NCBI GenBank assembly: GCA_017539635.1
Contig: JAFYCQ010000249.1
Span: 1 to 5,008 of the forward strand
DNA: 5,008 nucleotides
Source: Oscillospiraceae bacterium
GTDB lineage: Bacteria; Bacillota; Clostridia; Oscillospirales; Oscillospiraceae
Direction: 5' to 3'
In this document: positions 1 through 5,008 of the stretch, one piece after another
Layout of the letters: every line of letters begins with the position of its first letter
Numbering within the stretch: the first letter of the stretch is position 1
Notes under the pieces: model-generated
Databases searched by the model: none
What the model was told of the DNA's origin: nothing
The model's input: the letters and a program-made list of their open reading frames with translations, nothing else
Translations under genes and position numbers: made by a program

Positions 1-1113
1 CTCGATTCTGCCCAGCTCGGCCTCTGCCTCCCTGCGCTTTTTGGAGCCCTCCTCCTGGATGCTGCGGACCTCTTCCAGCGTCTCGATAAGGGCCTTGTTG
101 GTCTGCTGCAGGGTCTCGATATCCACTATGCCCCGCTCGGACTCCTTGGCGATATCAACGGAGCCCTGCTTTAACTTGTCCGCGTTCTTTTTCAGCAGGT
201 CGTTCGTCACGTTGGTGACCTCCCTCTGCGCCTCCATGGCCTGCTGCGAGTGGTGGAGCCCCAGGGCCAGCACCATCTGGTTTTTCCAGAGGGGGATGGT
301 GTTCACAAGAGACGTCTGTATTTTTTCCACCATGAGGCTGTCGTTATTCTGCAGGAGCCTGATCTGAGGCGCCATCTGGACGGATACCATTCTGGTGAGC
401 TCCAGGTCATAGACCTTCTTCTCAAAGCGGTTTATGAGATTGGCGTAATCGTTGGCAGCCTGGGCGTCCTCCGGCAGGCCGGACTCCTCCGCCTTGCGTT
501 TGAGCTCGTCTAATGTCTCCTGGCAGCTTTCCAGCTTCTTTTTGCCGGCCAGGATGTACATGGTGAGCTCCTTGAAGTAGTTCTGGTTCATGTCGTACAT
601 CTTGTCCAGCATGGCTACGTCCTTCAAGAGCACCACCTGGTGGTTTTCAAGCTGGGAGGAGATCTTGTCCACATTGGCCTCGGCGTTGGTGTACTGGCTC
701 TTTATTGTGGCGATCTGGTTCGTGACCTTTTTTCTTATGCCGAAAAGGCCCTTTTTCTCCTCCTCGCCGTAGTTGAAGCCCTTGAGCTGCACCACAAGGT
801 CAGAGAGCATTCCGCCCACCTCGCCCATATCCTTTGTGCGCACGGTTTTAAGGGTGGACTCGGAGAAATTGGCAATGTTCTTCTGGGCGGCGGCGCCGTA
901 CTGGAGCACCAGGTTCGAGTCGTTTATGTCTATTTTCTCGGCAAACTCGGTGACTGCCTTCTGCTCGGCCTCAGACAGCTGGCTTAAATCGAGCTTTACG
1001 GCGTTCTGCTCCCGCGCCTCCTCAGTCTGGAAGGCGACGGCCTGGGCGGCAGGGGCGCTGGATGGGTCAAGCGTCAGATTCGGTACATATTCGGCATTGG
1101 TGTTCTCGTCCAT
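1..1113 (-). CDS. telA: TelA/YaaN family toxic anion resistance protein (3' end outside window)
   Basis: The reading frame is open from the ATG at 1113 to the window edge, giving 371 residues with no stop. Family members are usually about 360-400 residues, so little is missing. The protein is soluble-looking, highly charged and mostly helical, with no signal peptide or membrane segment. The most family-like part is residues about 273-320, beginning IPLWKNQMVLALG (W276) and including the paired H287-H288. After it comes a Lys/Glu-rich helical tail (KKRREAEAELG) that probably forms a coiled coil. A GFNYGEEEKKGLFG stretch lies nearer the N-terminus. TelA was named for tellurite resistance on RK2-type plasmids; chromosomal copies such as Bacillus YaaN have no settled biochemical role. 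It is the second gene of an operon with xpaC, 21 nt downstream, and has its own Shine-Dalgarno site. Family assignment is strong; actual tellurite resistance is not shown by the sequence. Confidence 0.93.
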   Translation of the reverse strand, partial: MDENTNAEYVPNLTLDPSSAPAAQAVAFQTEEAREQNAVKLDLSQLSEAEQKAVTEFAEKIDINDSNLVLQYGAAAQKNIANFSESTLKTVRTKDMGEVGGMLSDLVVQLKGFNYGEEEKKGLFGIRKKVTNQIATIKSQYTNAEANVDKISSQLENHQVVLLKDVAMLDKMYDMNQNYFKELTMYILAGKKKLESCQETLDELKRKAEESGLPEDAQAANDYANLINRFEKKVYDLELTRMVSVQMAPQIRLLQNNDSLMVEKIQTSLVNTIPLWKNQMVLALGLHHSQQAMEAQREVTNVTNDLLKKNADKLKQGSVDIAKESERGIVDIETLQQTNKALIETLEEVRSIQEEGSKKRREAEAELGRIE

Positions 1114-1122
1114 TTTCACAAG

Positions 1123-1130
1123 TCCTTTCT
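1123..1130 (-). promoter_or_regulatory. Ribosome binding site of telA
   Basis: Read on the minus strand the site is AGAAAGGA, 9 nt before the ATG at 1113. It lies inside the 21-nt gap after the xpaC stop, so telA can be translated independently while being co-transcribed with xpaC. Confidence 0.8.
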
Positions 1131-1134
1131 AATC

Positions 1135-1779
1135 TTATTGTTTCAGGTCTCCGTCGGAGAGTCCCTCACGCGCGAGCATACCCTCCAGAACGGTTATGTC
1201 TGTGTCTATATCCATCGCCTGGTCGGCGAAAAGCGCGTCGAGCTGTTTTCTGTATGCCTTTACGGTAGTGTCCAGAATGGCGTCGATCTTCTCCATGGTG
1301 CCGGTGATGTTCTCGCCCTCCACTCCCTGCTTTTCAAGGCGTCCGTAGGCGCTCAGCAGCTTTATGGAGGTGGGGAGGTAATAGTCGGAAAAACGCTTTA
1401 CCTGCTGGTAATCTCCAGGATCCTCCACAAGGTCGGCGAATATCCGCTTGGCAAGCTCTGTTAGCTCCGCCGTTTTGCGCTTTATCCCCTCGTTCCGGAT
1501 CGAAGAGCGGAGCCTGTCCATTTCGGCAGCGGCCTCGTCCCCCTTGCGCAGGAGCTCGTCTATCTTCTCGTCCCCGGTGGTGACGGGCTCCGGCGGGACC
1601 TCCACGTACTCGACCCGGCCGGGGAATATCTTTCGTGCCGCAAGGCCCACCACGACGGTCACGGCGATGAGCGCCAGAAAATGCCAGAATCTGTACAGCG
1701 GCAGAAAGCCGCACCAAATCGCCCAGACCGCCGCCGACAAGTAAAGCGGCACCGCCGATCTGTGTCTGACCTCTTTCAA
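1135..1779 (-). CDS. xpaC: XpaC-like membrane protein (5-bromo-4-chloroindolyl phosphate hydrolysis family)
   Basis: This is a 214-residue protein of usual family length. Two hydrophobic segments at residues about 9-29 and 31-48 form a membrane hairpin. The rest is a charged, largely helical cytosolic domain, including EVPPEPVTTGDEKIDELLRK near residue 60 and a coiled-coil-prone stretch after it. XpaC was named in Bacillus for an effect on hydrolysis of the indicator X-phosphate, but no catalytic motif is visible and the biochemical function is unknown. The start is TTG at 1779-1777. A strong AAGGGAGG site lies 9 nt upstream, and an in-frame TAA at 1809-1807 with no ATG or GTG in between rules out a longer form. 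It is the first gene of the operon with telA, the same pairing as Bacillus xpaC-yaaN, which suggests the membrane protein and soluble TelA act together. A near-consensus promoter stands about 30 nt upstream. Confidence 0.88.
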   Translation of the reverse strand: MKEVRHRSAVPLYLSAAVWAIWCGFLPLYRFWHFLALIAVTVVVGLAARKIFPGRVEYVEVPPEPVTTGDEKIDELLRKGDEAAAEMDRLRSSIRNEGIKRKTAELTELAKRIFADLVEDPGDYQQVKRFSDYYLPTSIKLLSAYGRLEKQGVEGENITGTMEKIDAILDTTVKAYRKQLDALFADQAMDIDTDITVLEGMLAREGLSDGDLKQ

Positions 1780-1788
1780 AGCGCCTCG

Positions 1789-1796
1789 CCTCCCTT
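1789..1796 (-). promoter_or_regulatory. Ribosome binding site deciding the TTG start of xpaC
   Basis: On the minus strand AAGGGAGG is followed by a 9-nt spacer and then TTG. The near-perfect anti-16S match at good spacing, with an in-frame stop just upstream, makes the TTG the only sensible start. Confidence 0.85.
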
Positions 1797-1815
1797 GTAT
1801 TTTGTATTATAGTAT

Positions 1816-1844
1816 ATTGTATATTTTGCGCCGCCAAGTGTCAA
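1816..1844 (-). promoter_or_regulatory. Sigma-A type promoter of xpaC-telA
   Basis: On the minus strand a perfect -35 TTGACA (1844-1839) is separated by exactly 17 nt from TACAAT (1821-1816). The predicted transcription start is near 1809, giving a leader of about 30 nt before the TTG. A second, perfect TATAAT lies at 1811-1806, but it is 27 nt from the -35 box and would need another upstream element. This suggests substantial basal expression of the operon. Confidence 0.85.
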
Positions 1845-1860
1845 GTAAAACGGAGTAAAA
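1844..1860. repeat. Short direct repeat AGTAAAA between the divergent -35 boxes
   Basis: AGTAAAA occurs at 1844-1850 and again at 1854-1860, so the start-to-start distance is 10 bp, about one helical turn. It lies between the two divergent -35 hexamers and could be a binding site for a regulator or simply A-rich upstream DNA. The motif is short enough to arise by chance. Confidence 0.3.
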
Positions 1861-1872
1861 AGAGGAAAGTTC

Positions 1873-1901
1873 TTGACCTCCCGCCCCCGGGGAGATATTA
1901 T
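1873..1901 (+). promoter_or_regulatory. Sigma-A type promoter of rpe-recR
   Basis: TTGACC (1873-1878) and TATTAT (1896-1901) are separated by exactly 17 nt. Each hexamer has one mismatch to consensus. The predicted start is near the A at 1908, which leaves an untranslated leader of about 120 nt before the rpe ATG. A TATATAAAA run near 1951-1959 has no matching -35 box and was not called as a second promoter. Confidence 0.8.
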
Positions 1902-1995
1902 TGTTACAGTGCCGACGGAGCCGAGGGGATCTGCTCGCTTCCCCCCGACCCCTATATAAAAGCGAACGCCCGCCTTTACATTACTATTCCGGAAA

Positions 1996-2013
1996 GCCCG
2001 TCCCGGTGCGGGC
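1996..2013 (+). promoter_or_regulatory. GC-rich hairpin just upstream of the rpe ribosome binding site
   Basis: GCCCG (1996-2000) and CGGGC (2009-2013) form a perfect 5-bp stem around an 8-nt loop. The stem ends one nucleotide before GAGGTAA, the Shine-Dalgarno site of rpe (2015-2021, with the core GAGGT 8 nt before the ATG). The hairpin could modulate ribosome access. An 8-bp palindrome TTCCGGAA sits nearby at 1987-1994. I recognise no known riboswitch class in the 120-nt leader. Confidence 0.4.
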
Positions 2014-2027
2014 CGAGGTAACGTGCC

Positions 2028-2684
2028 ATGATAAAAATAGCCCCCTCCATCCTCTCCGCCGATTTTGCCCGGCTGGGCGAGGAGATAGACAGCGTAAATT
2101 GCGCCGATTACATCCATTTTGACGTTATGGACGGACTTTTCGTTCCCAATATTTCCATCGGCGTGCCCGTTCTCAAAAGCGTCAGAAAGTACACCGAAAT
2201 GGTGATAGACGCCCATCTGATGATAGCCACTCCCCTGTTTTTTGCCGGCATCTTCGCCGAAAACGGGGCGGACATCGTGACGCTGCATGTGGAGGCGGCG
2301 CCGGAGGACGAGATAAGGCGCGCCATAATCGAGATACACAACAAGGGCAAAAAAGCGGGGCTCTCCGTAAAGCCCAAGACCCCCGCCTCCGCCCTCTTTC
2401 CATATCTTGAGGCCATCGACCTTGCCCTTGTCATGACCGTGGAGCCCGGCTTCGGCGGTCAGGCCTTCATGCCGGACATGCTGCCGAAGATAGCCGCCCT
2501 GCGCTCCGAGATAGAAAACCGCGGACTGAGCGTGGAGCTGGAGGTTGACGGCGGAATATGCCCGGAAACGGCAAGGCAGTGTGTTTCAGCCGGGGCAAAC
2601 GTCCTCGTGGCCGGAAGCGACATTTTCAGGGCCTCCGACAGGGCGGCCAGGATCCGCGCCCTCCGGGGCGAGAATGAGGAGTAA
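2028..2684 (+). CDS. rpe: Ribulose-phosphate 3-epimerase
   Basis: This cytosolic enzyme interconverts ribulose 5-phosphate and xylulose 5-phosphate in the pentose phosphate pathway. The 218-residue length is typical, and a single TIM-barrel fold is expected. Visible family motifs are the N-terminal APSILSADF; HFDVMDGLFVPN with H30, the catalytic Asp D32 and M34; DAHLM with H63; VEPGFGGQ at 138-145; and EVDGGI with the second catalytic Asp D174. The phosphate-binding end is VAGSDIF at 194-200. The metal ligands expected for the family (H30, D32, H63, D174) are all present. The start ATG is supported by GAGGTAA upstream and by the conserved MIKIAPSIL opening. It is the first gene after its own promoter, and recR follows after 3 nt. 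The identification is essentially certain. Confidence 0.97.
   Translation: MIKIAPSILSADFARLGEEIDSVNCADYIHFDVMDGLFVPNISIGVPVLKSVRKYTEMVIDAHLMIATPLFFAGIFAENGADIVTLHVEAAPEDEIRRAIIEIHNKGKKAGLSVKPKTPASALFPYLEAIDLALVMTVEPGFGGQAFMPDMLPKIAALRSEIENRGLSVELEVDGGICPETARQCVSAGANVLVAGSDIFRASDRAARIRALRGENEE
2676..2681 (+). promoter_or_regulatory. Ribosome binding site of recR within the last codons of rpe
   Basis: GAGGAG forms the last two Glu codons of rpe and lies 6 nt before the recR ATG, with the rpe TAA in between. This layout favours translational coupling and a fixed ratio of the two products. Confidence 0.75.
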
Positions 2685-2687
2685 ACC

Positions 2688-3287
2688 ATGAGCTCTTTTC
2701 CCCCTTCCCTTGAAAACCTCATAGACCGCTTCGCGAGTCTGCCGGGCATAGGACGAAAGTCGGCCCAGCGGCTGGCTTTTCACGTGCTCTCCCTGCCCGA
2801 GGGGGAGGCAGAGGCCTTTTCCCAGGCCATTTTAGAGGCCAGGGAAAGCGTTCACACCTGCTCCGTGTGCCAGAATCTGACCGACGGCGAGACCTGCCGT
2901 ATCTGCGCCGACAAAAACAGGGACGAAAAGGTAATCTGCGTCGTCTCCGACCCCAGGGACGTTTTCGCCATCGAGCGCTCCCGGGAATACAAGGGGCTCT
3001 ATCACGTGCTCCACGGGGTCATATCCCCCATTTCCCACGTGGGCCCCGACGACATCAAAATCAAGGAGCTGGTAGCCCGGGTGGCAGACGGGGACGTTTC
3101 CGAGGTCATCATGGCCACAAATCCCGACACTGAGGGCGAGACCACGGCGAAGTATATTTCCCGCCTGATAAAGCCCTTCGGCGTCACCGTTACCCGCCTT
3201 GCCTACGGCGTGCCCGTGGGGGCATCTCTGGAGTTTGCCGACGACGCCACCCTGATGCGGGCGCTGGAAGGCCGCCGGGAAATTTGA
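2688..3287 (+). CDS. recR: Recombination mediator protein RecR
   Basis: RecR works with RecO (and RecF) to load RecA onto SSB-coated single-stranded DNA during gap repair. At 199 residues it matches the family length of about 198. Domains in order are a helix-hairpin-helix region at about 7-35 with LPGIGRKSAQRLAFH; a four-cysteine zinc finger at C58, C61, C70 and C73; a Toprim domain at about 80-175 with ATNPDTEGETTA at 143-154 (E149 in the Toprim position); and the C-terminal Walker B-like region GVPVGASLEFADD at 174-186. Many homologues read PVGGDLEY in that last stretch, so A179-S180 is a mild variation that leaves the core acidic residues intact. It lies 3 nt after rpe and is probably on the same transcript. 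In many bacteria recR instead follows dnaX and ybaB, neither of which is seen here. Confidence 0.97.
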   Translation: MSSFPPSLENLIDRFASLPGIGRKSAQRLAFHVLSLPEGEAEAFSQAILEARESVHTCSVCQNLTDGETCRICADKNRDEKVICVVSDPRDVFAIERSREYKGLYHVLHGVISPISHVGPDDIKIKELVARVADGDVSEVIMATNPDTEGETTAKYISRLIKPFGVTVTRLAYGVPVGASLEFADDATLMRALEGRREI

Positions 3288-3347
3288 CTAATTCGTATTT
3301 CTGTGTTAAAATTGTTTGATTAAGGATATACTTGAAACAGTGCTTTG

Positions 3348-3361
3348 GCGTCCTATGACGC
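3348..3361 (+). other. Small perfect hairpin downstream of recR
   Basis: GCGTC (3348-3352), a CTAT loop and GACGC (3357-3361) form a 5-bp perfect stem, which can extend by one G-T pair. It is followed by TTCATATAACGG, not a T tract, so it is a poor rho-independent terminator. It could be an mRNA end-protecting or leader structure, or chance. Confidence 0.35.
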
Positions 3362-3369
3362 TTCATATA

Positions 3370-3477
3370 ACGGAAAATTTCATATCAGATTCGGTAAACG
3401 GGCATATCTCCGGGCGATACAGGGCTTTGGAGAGGGCGCATTTATCGGGTCAGGATTTTTATGTTTAAATTTTCCGT
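3370..3477. repeat. Perfect 11-bp inverted repeat enclosing 86 bp upstream of rnj
   Basis: ACGGAAAATTT at 3370-3380 is exactly complementary to AAATTTTCCGT at 3467-3477. In RNA the arms could close a structured leader domain that ends 23 nt before the rnj Shine-Dalgarno site. Inside it, TCTCC (3399-3403) can pair with GGAGA (3430-3434), and alternatively CGATA (around 3414-3418) with TATCG (around 3443-3447); these two inner pairings interleave, so they would be alternatives or a pseudoknot. There is no flanking target-site duplication and no protein gene inside, so a mobile element is less likely than a leader structure. No known riboswitch class was recognised. Confidence 0.55.
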
Positions 3478-3500
3478 CAGCTTACATATTTTGTCATATT

Positions 3501-3506
3501 AAGGAG
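3501..3506 (+). promoter_or_regulatory. Ribosome binding site of rnj
   Basis: AAGGAG is a strong Shine-Dalgarno core, 11 nt before the ATG at 3518, slightly longer than the usual spacing. An in-frame TGA at 3512-3514 lies directly upstream, so no longer start is possible. Confidence 0.75.
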
Positions 3507-3517
3507 ATTATTGATTA

Positions 3518-5008
3518 ATGGCGGAAAAACTGAAAATCATTTCCCTCGGCGGACTGGGTGAGATCGGCAAGAATCTGACGGTCTATGAGTACGGCGGGGA
3601 TATTCTCATCGTGGACTGCGGCATGGGCTTTCCGGAGGACGATATGTACGGTATCGACATCATCATCCCGGATTTCACCTATCTGGTCAAAAACAAAGAC
3701 AGGATAAGGGCCCTGGCCGTGACTCACGGCCACGAGGATCACATCGGGGGCATACCCTACCTCTTAAACGAGATAAATGTCCCCATTTACGCAACGCGCC
3801 TCACTGCCGGGCTCATCGAGGCCAAGCTCTCGGAATTCGATCTGCCGGAAAAGCCGGTAATAAACACGGTGAACGCCGGTGAGAGCTTCAAGGCCGGCTG
3901 CTTCAAGGTGGAGCTCATCCACGTAAATCACAGCGTGGCGGACGCCGTGGCGCTGGCGATAAAAACGCCGGTGGGCGTCATCATCCACACCGGCGACTAC
4001 AAGATAGACGCCACCCCCATAGACGGCGACATGATAGACATACACCGTCTGTGCGAGCTGGGAAAAAAGGGAGTTCTGGCCCTGTGCGCCGACTCCACCA
4101 ACGCCGAAAGGCCGGGCTATTCCCGCTCTGAGAGAAAGGTCGGCGACAGCCTGGACCTGGAATTCAAGGACTGCGACAAGCGGATTATCGTCACCACCTT
4201 CGCCTCCAACGTCCACCGCATCCAGCAGGTCATAAACAGCGCGGCCCGTTACGGGCGCAAGGTAGCCCTAACGGGCCGCAGCATGGAAAACGTCATGCGT
4301 GTGGCCACGGAATTGGGGTACATGAAGATACCCGAGGGCACGCTGGTTGACATAAATCAGCTCAAGAACCTCCCACGGGACAAGGCCGTGGTGATAACCA
4401 CCGGCAGCCAGGGTGAGAGCATGAGCGCCCTTTACCGCATGGCCTTCACCGGCCACAAGCAGATAGAGATAGGGGCGACGGACAAGGTCATCCTCTCCGC
4501 CTCGGCCATACCGGGGAACGAAAACTCCATCAGCAAGGTCATAGACGAGCTTCTGCGCAAGGGCGCCGACGTTGTCTATGACAGGGCCTCGGACCTCCAC
4601 GCCTCCGGCCACGCCTGCCGGGAGGAGCTGAAGATAATGCTGGGCATCGTGCGCCCGAAGTTCTTCATCCCCCTCCACGGCGAGTACCGGCATTTGAGGG
4701 CCCACGCCCAGCTGGCCGAGGTCATGGGCATACCCACTAAAAATATCCTGATAAGCGAAATAGGAACCGTAATGGAGCTCTCGGGCCGCAGCATAAAGAA
4801 AAACGGCACCGTACCCGCCGGGCGCACCTTTGTGGACGGCTCCGGCGTGGGCGACGTGGGCAGCGTGGTGCTGCGGGACAGAAAGCATTTGGCCCAGGAC
4901 GGTATGCTGGTGGTGGTGGTGAGCATTTCCGACGAGGACGGGGAGATAGTCTCCGGCCCGGACATCATCACCCGGGGCTTTGTGTATGTGAAGGAGTCCG
5001 AGGAGCTC
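3518..5008 (+). CDS. rnj: Ribonuclease J (C-terminal end outside window)
   Basis: RNase J is a cytosolic metallo-beta-lactamase/beta-CASP nuclease with 5'-to-3' exonuclease and endonuclease activity in mRNA turnover and rRNA maturation. The window holds 497 residues; the family is about 555, so roughly the last 55-60 residues, the end of the C-terminal domain, are missing. Visible motifs are the opening SLGGLGEIGKN at 9-19; the zinc site THGHEDH with H70, H72, D74 and H75; H138 in HVNHSVADA; D160 in HTGDYKID; TTGSQGE at 294-300 in the beta-CASP domain; HASGH at 361-365; and the late zinc ligand H387 in PLHGEYRHL. All the expected catalytic ligands are present, so the enzyme should be active. 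The beta-CASP insert covers about residues 210-360. Whether this corresponds to J1 or J2 of species with two copies cannot be told. It has a long possibly structured upstream region, and RNase leaders are known targets of self-regulation in other families such as RNase E. Confidence 0.96.
   Translation, partial: MAEKLKIISLGGLGEIGKNLTVYEYGGDILIVDCGMGFPEDDMYGIDIIIPDFTYLVKNKDRIRALAVTHGHEDHIGGIPYLLNEINVPIYATRLTAGLIEAKLSEFDLPEKPVINTVNAGESFKAGCFKVELIHVNHSVADAVALAIKTPVGVIIHTGDYKIDATPIDGDMIDIHRLCELGKKGVLALCADSTNAERPGYSRSERKVGDSLDLEFKDCDKRIIVTTFASNVHRIQQVINSAARYGRKVALTGRSMENVMRVATELGYMKIPEGTLVDINQLKNLPRDKAVVITTGSQGESMSALYRMAFTGHKQIEIGATDKVILSASAIPGNENSISKVIDELLRKGADVVYDRASDLHASGHACREELKIMLGIVRPKFFIPLHGEYRHLRAHAQLAEVMGIPTKNILISEIGTVMELSGRSIKKNGTVPAGRTFVDGSGVGDVGSVVLRDRKHLAQDGMLVVVVSISDEDGEIVSGPDIITRGFVYVKESEEL

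Larger units (their letters stand above)
3288..3517. other. AT-richer intergenic region between recR and rnj
   Basis: This 230-bp gap contains no credible gene on either strand. It is visibly AT-richer than the flanking coding DNA, as expected for a control region. Promoter candidates are all weak: TTGAAA (3332-3337) with TATGAC (3354-3359) at 16 nt; TATACT (3327-3332) without a good -35; and TTTAAA (3464-3469) with TATTTT (3487-3492) at 17 nt. No strong rho-independent terminator for rpe-recR is seen, so rnj may be partly read through from recR. The most distinctive content is the long inverted repeat at 3370-3477, listed separately. Confidence 0.6.

Noticed and set aside
1..1113. Several plus-strand open frames opposite telA
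   Set aside because: They are antisense to a continuous, clearly TelA-like frame and give low-complexity Ser/Leu-rich translations with no recognisable family.
1901..2122. A 73-residue plus-strand frame in the rpe leader
   Set aside because: It would start at a TTG overlapping the rpe -10 box, upstream of the predicted transcript start, and runs out of frame into rpe.
1776..2339. A 187-residue open frame on the minus strand covering the divergent region and the start of rpe
   Set aside because: It crosses both promoters and the conserved rpe start, has no family resemblance, and conflicts with two well-supported genes.
3370..3477. The 11-bp inverted repeat as ends of a miniature transposable element
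   Set aside because: No target-site duplication flanks the arms (ATA on the left, CAG on the right) and only one copy is seen in the window; a leader structure is simpler. A genome-wide search for further copies would settle it.
4268..4888. A 206-residue open frame on the minus strand opposite rnj
   Set aside because: It lies wholly antisense to well-conserved RNase J codons, has a low-complexity His/Ala/Gly-rich translation and matches no family; it is a shadow caused by GC-rich codon bias.
4909..4921. A short GTG triplet run near the end of rnj
   Set aside because: It encodes a run of valines in a beta strand of RNase J and is too short to be a meaningful microsatellite.

Overview
The window looks like a chromosomal segment from a GC-rich member of the Firmicutes, probably a Clostridia-type bacterium. 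The grounds are the xpaC-telA pair (the arrangement of Bacillus xpaC-yaaN), a full-length RNase J, strong purine-rich Shine-Dalgarno sites, a TTG start, and consensus-like sigma-A promoters. The coding DNA is GC-rich and the control regions are clearly AT-richer. The genus cannot be fixed from this sequence alone.

Layout. On the minus strand (right to left, 1779 to 1) lies a two-gene operon: xpaC (complete, TTG start) followed 21 nt later by telA (its 3' end runs off the window). A 248-bp divergent control region (1780-2027) holds two good back-to-back promoters, one for xpaC and one for rpe, with their -35 boxes 28 bp apart. On the plus strand rpe (ribulose-phosphate 3-epimerase) is followed after 3 nt by recR (recombination mediator), and the two are probably translationally coupled. 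A 230-bp AT-richer gap (3288-3517) follows. It contains a perfect 11-bp inverted repeat enclosing 86 nt, no convincing terminator and only weak promoter candidates. It leads into rnj (RNase J), which is cut by the right edge after 497 residues.

How the genes work together. There is no single pathway. rpe serves the pentose phosphate pathway, recR serves RecFOR repair, and rnj serves mRNA decay and rRNA maturation. XpaC and TelA are a conserved membrane/cytosol pair of poorly defined function linked to envelope or toxic-anion stress. All four complete or nearly complete proteins keep their key residues and none looks broken or recently acquired.

I see no clear previously undescribed system. 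The items most worth a second look are the long inverted repeat in the presumed rnj leader, the compact divergent promoter with its helically phased repeat, and the separation of recR from its usual dnaX-ybaB neighbours.
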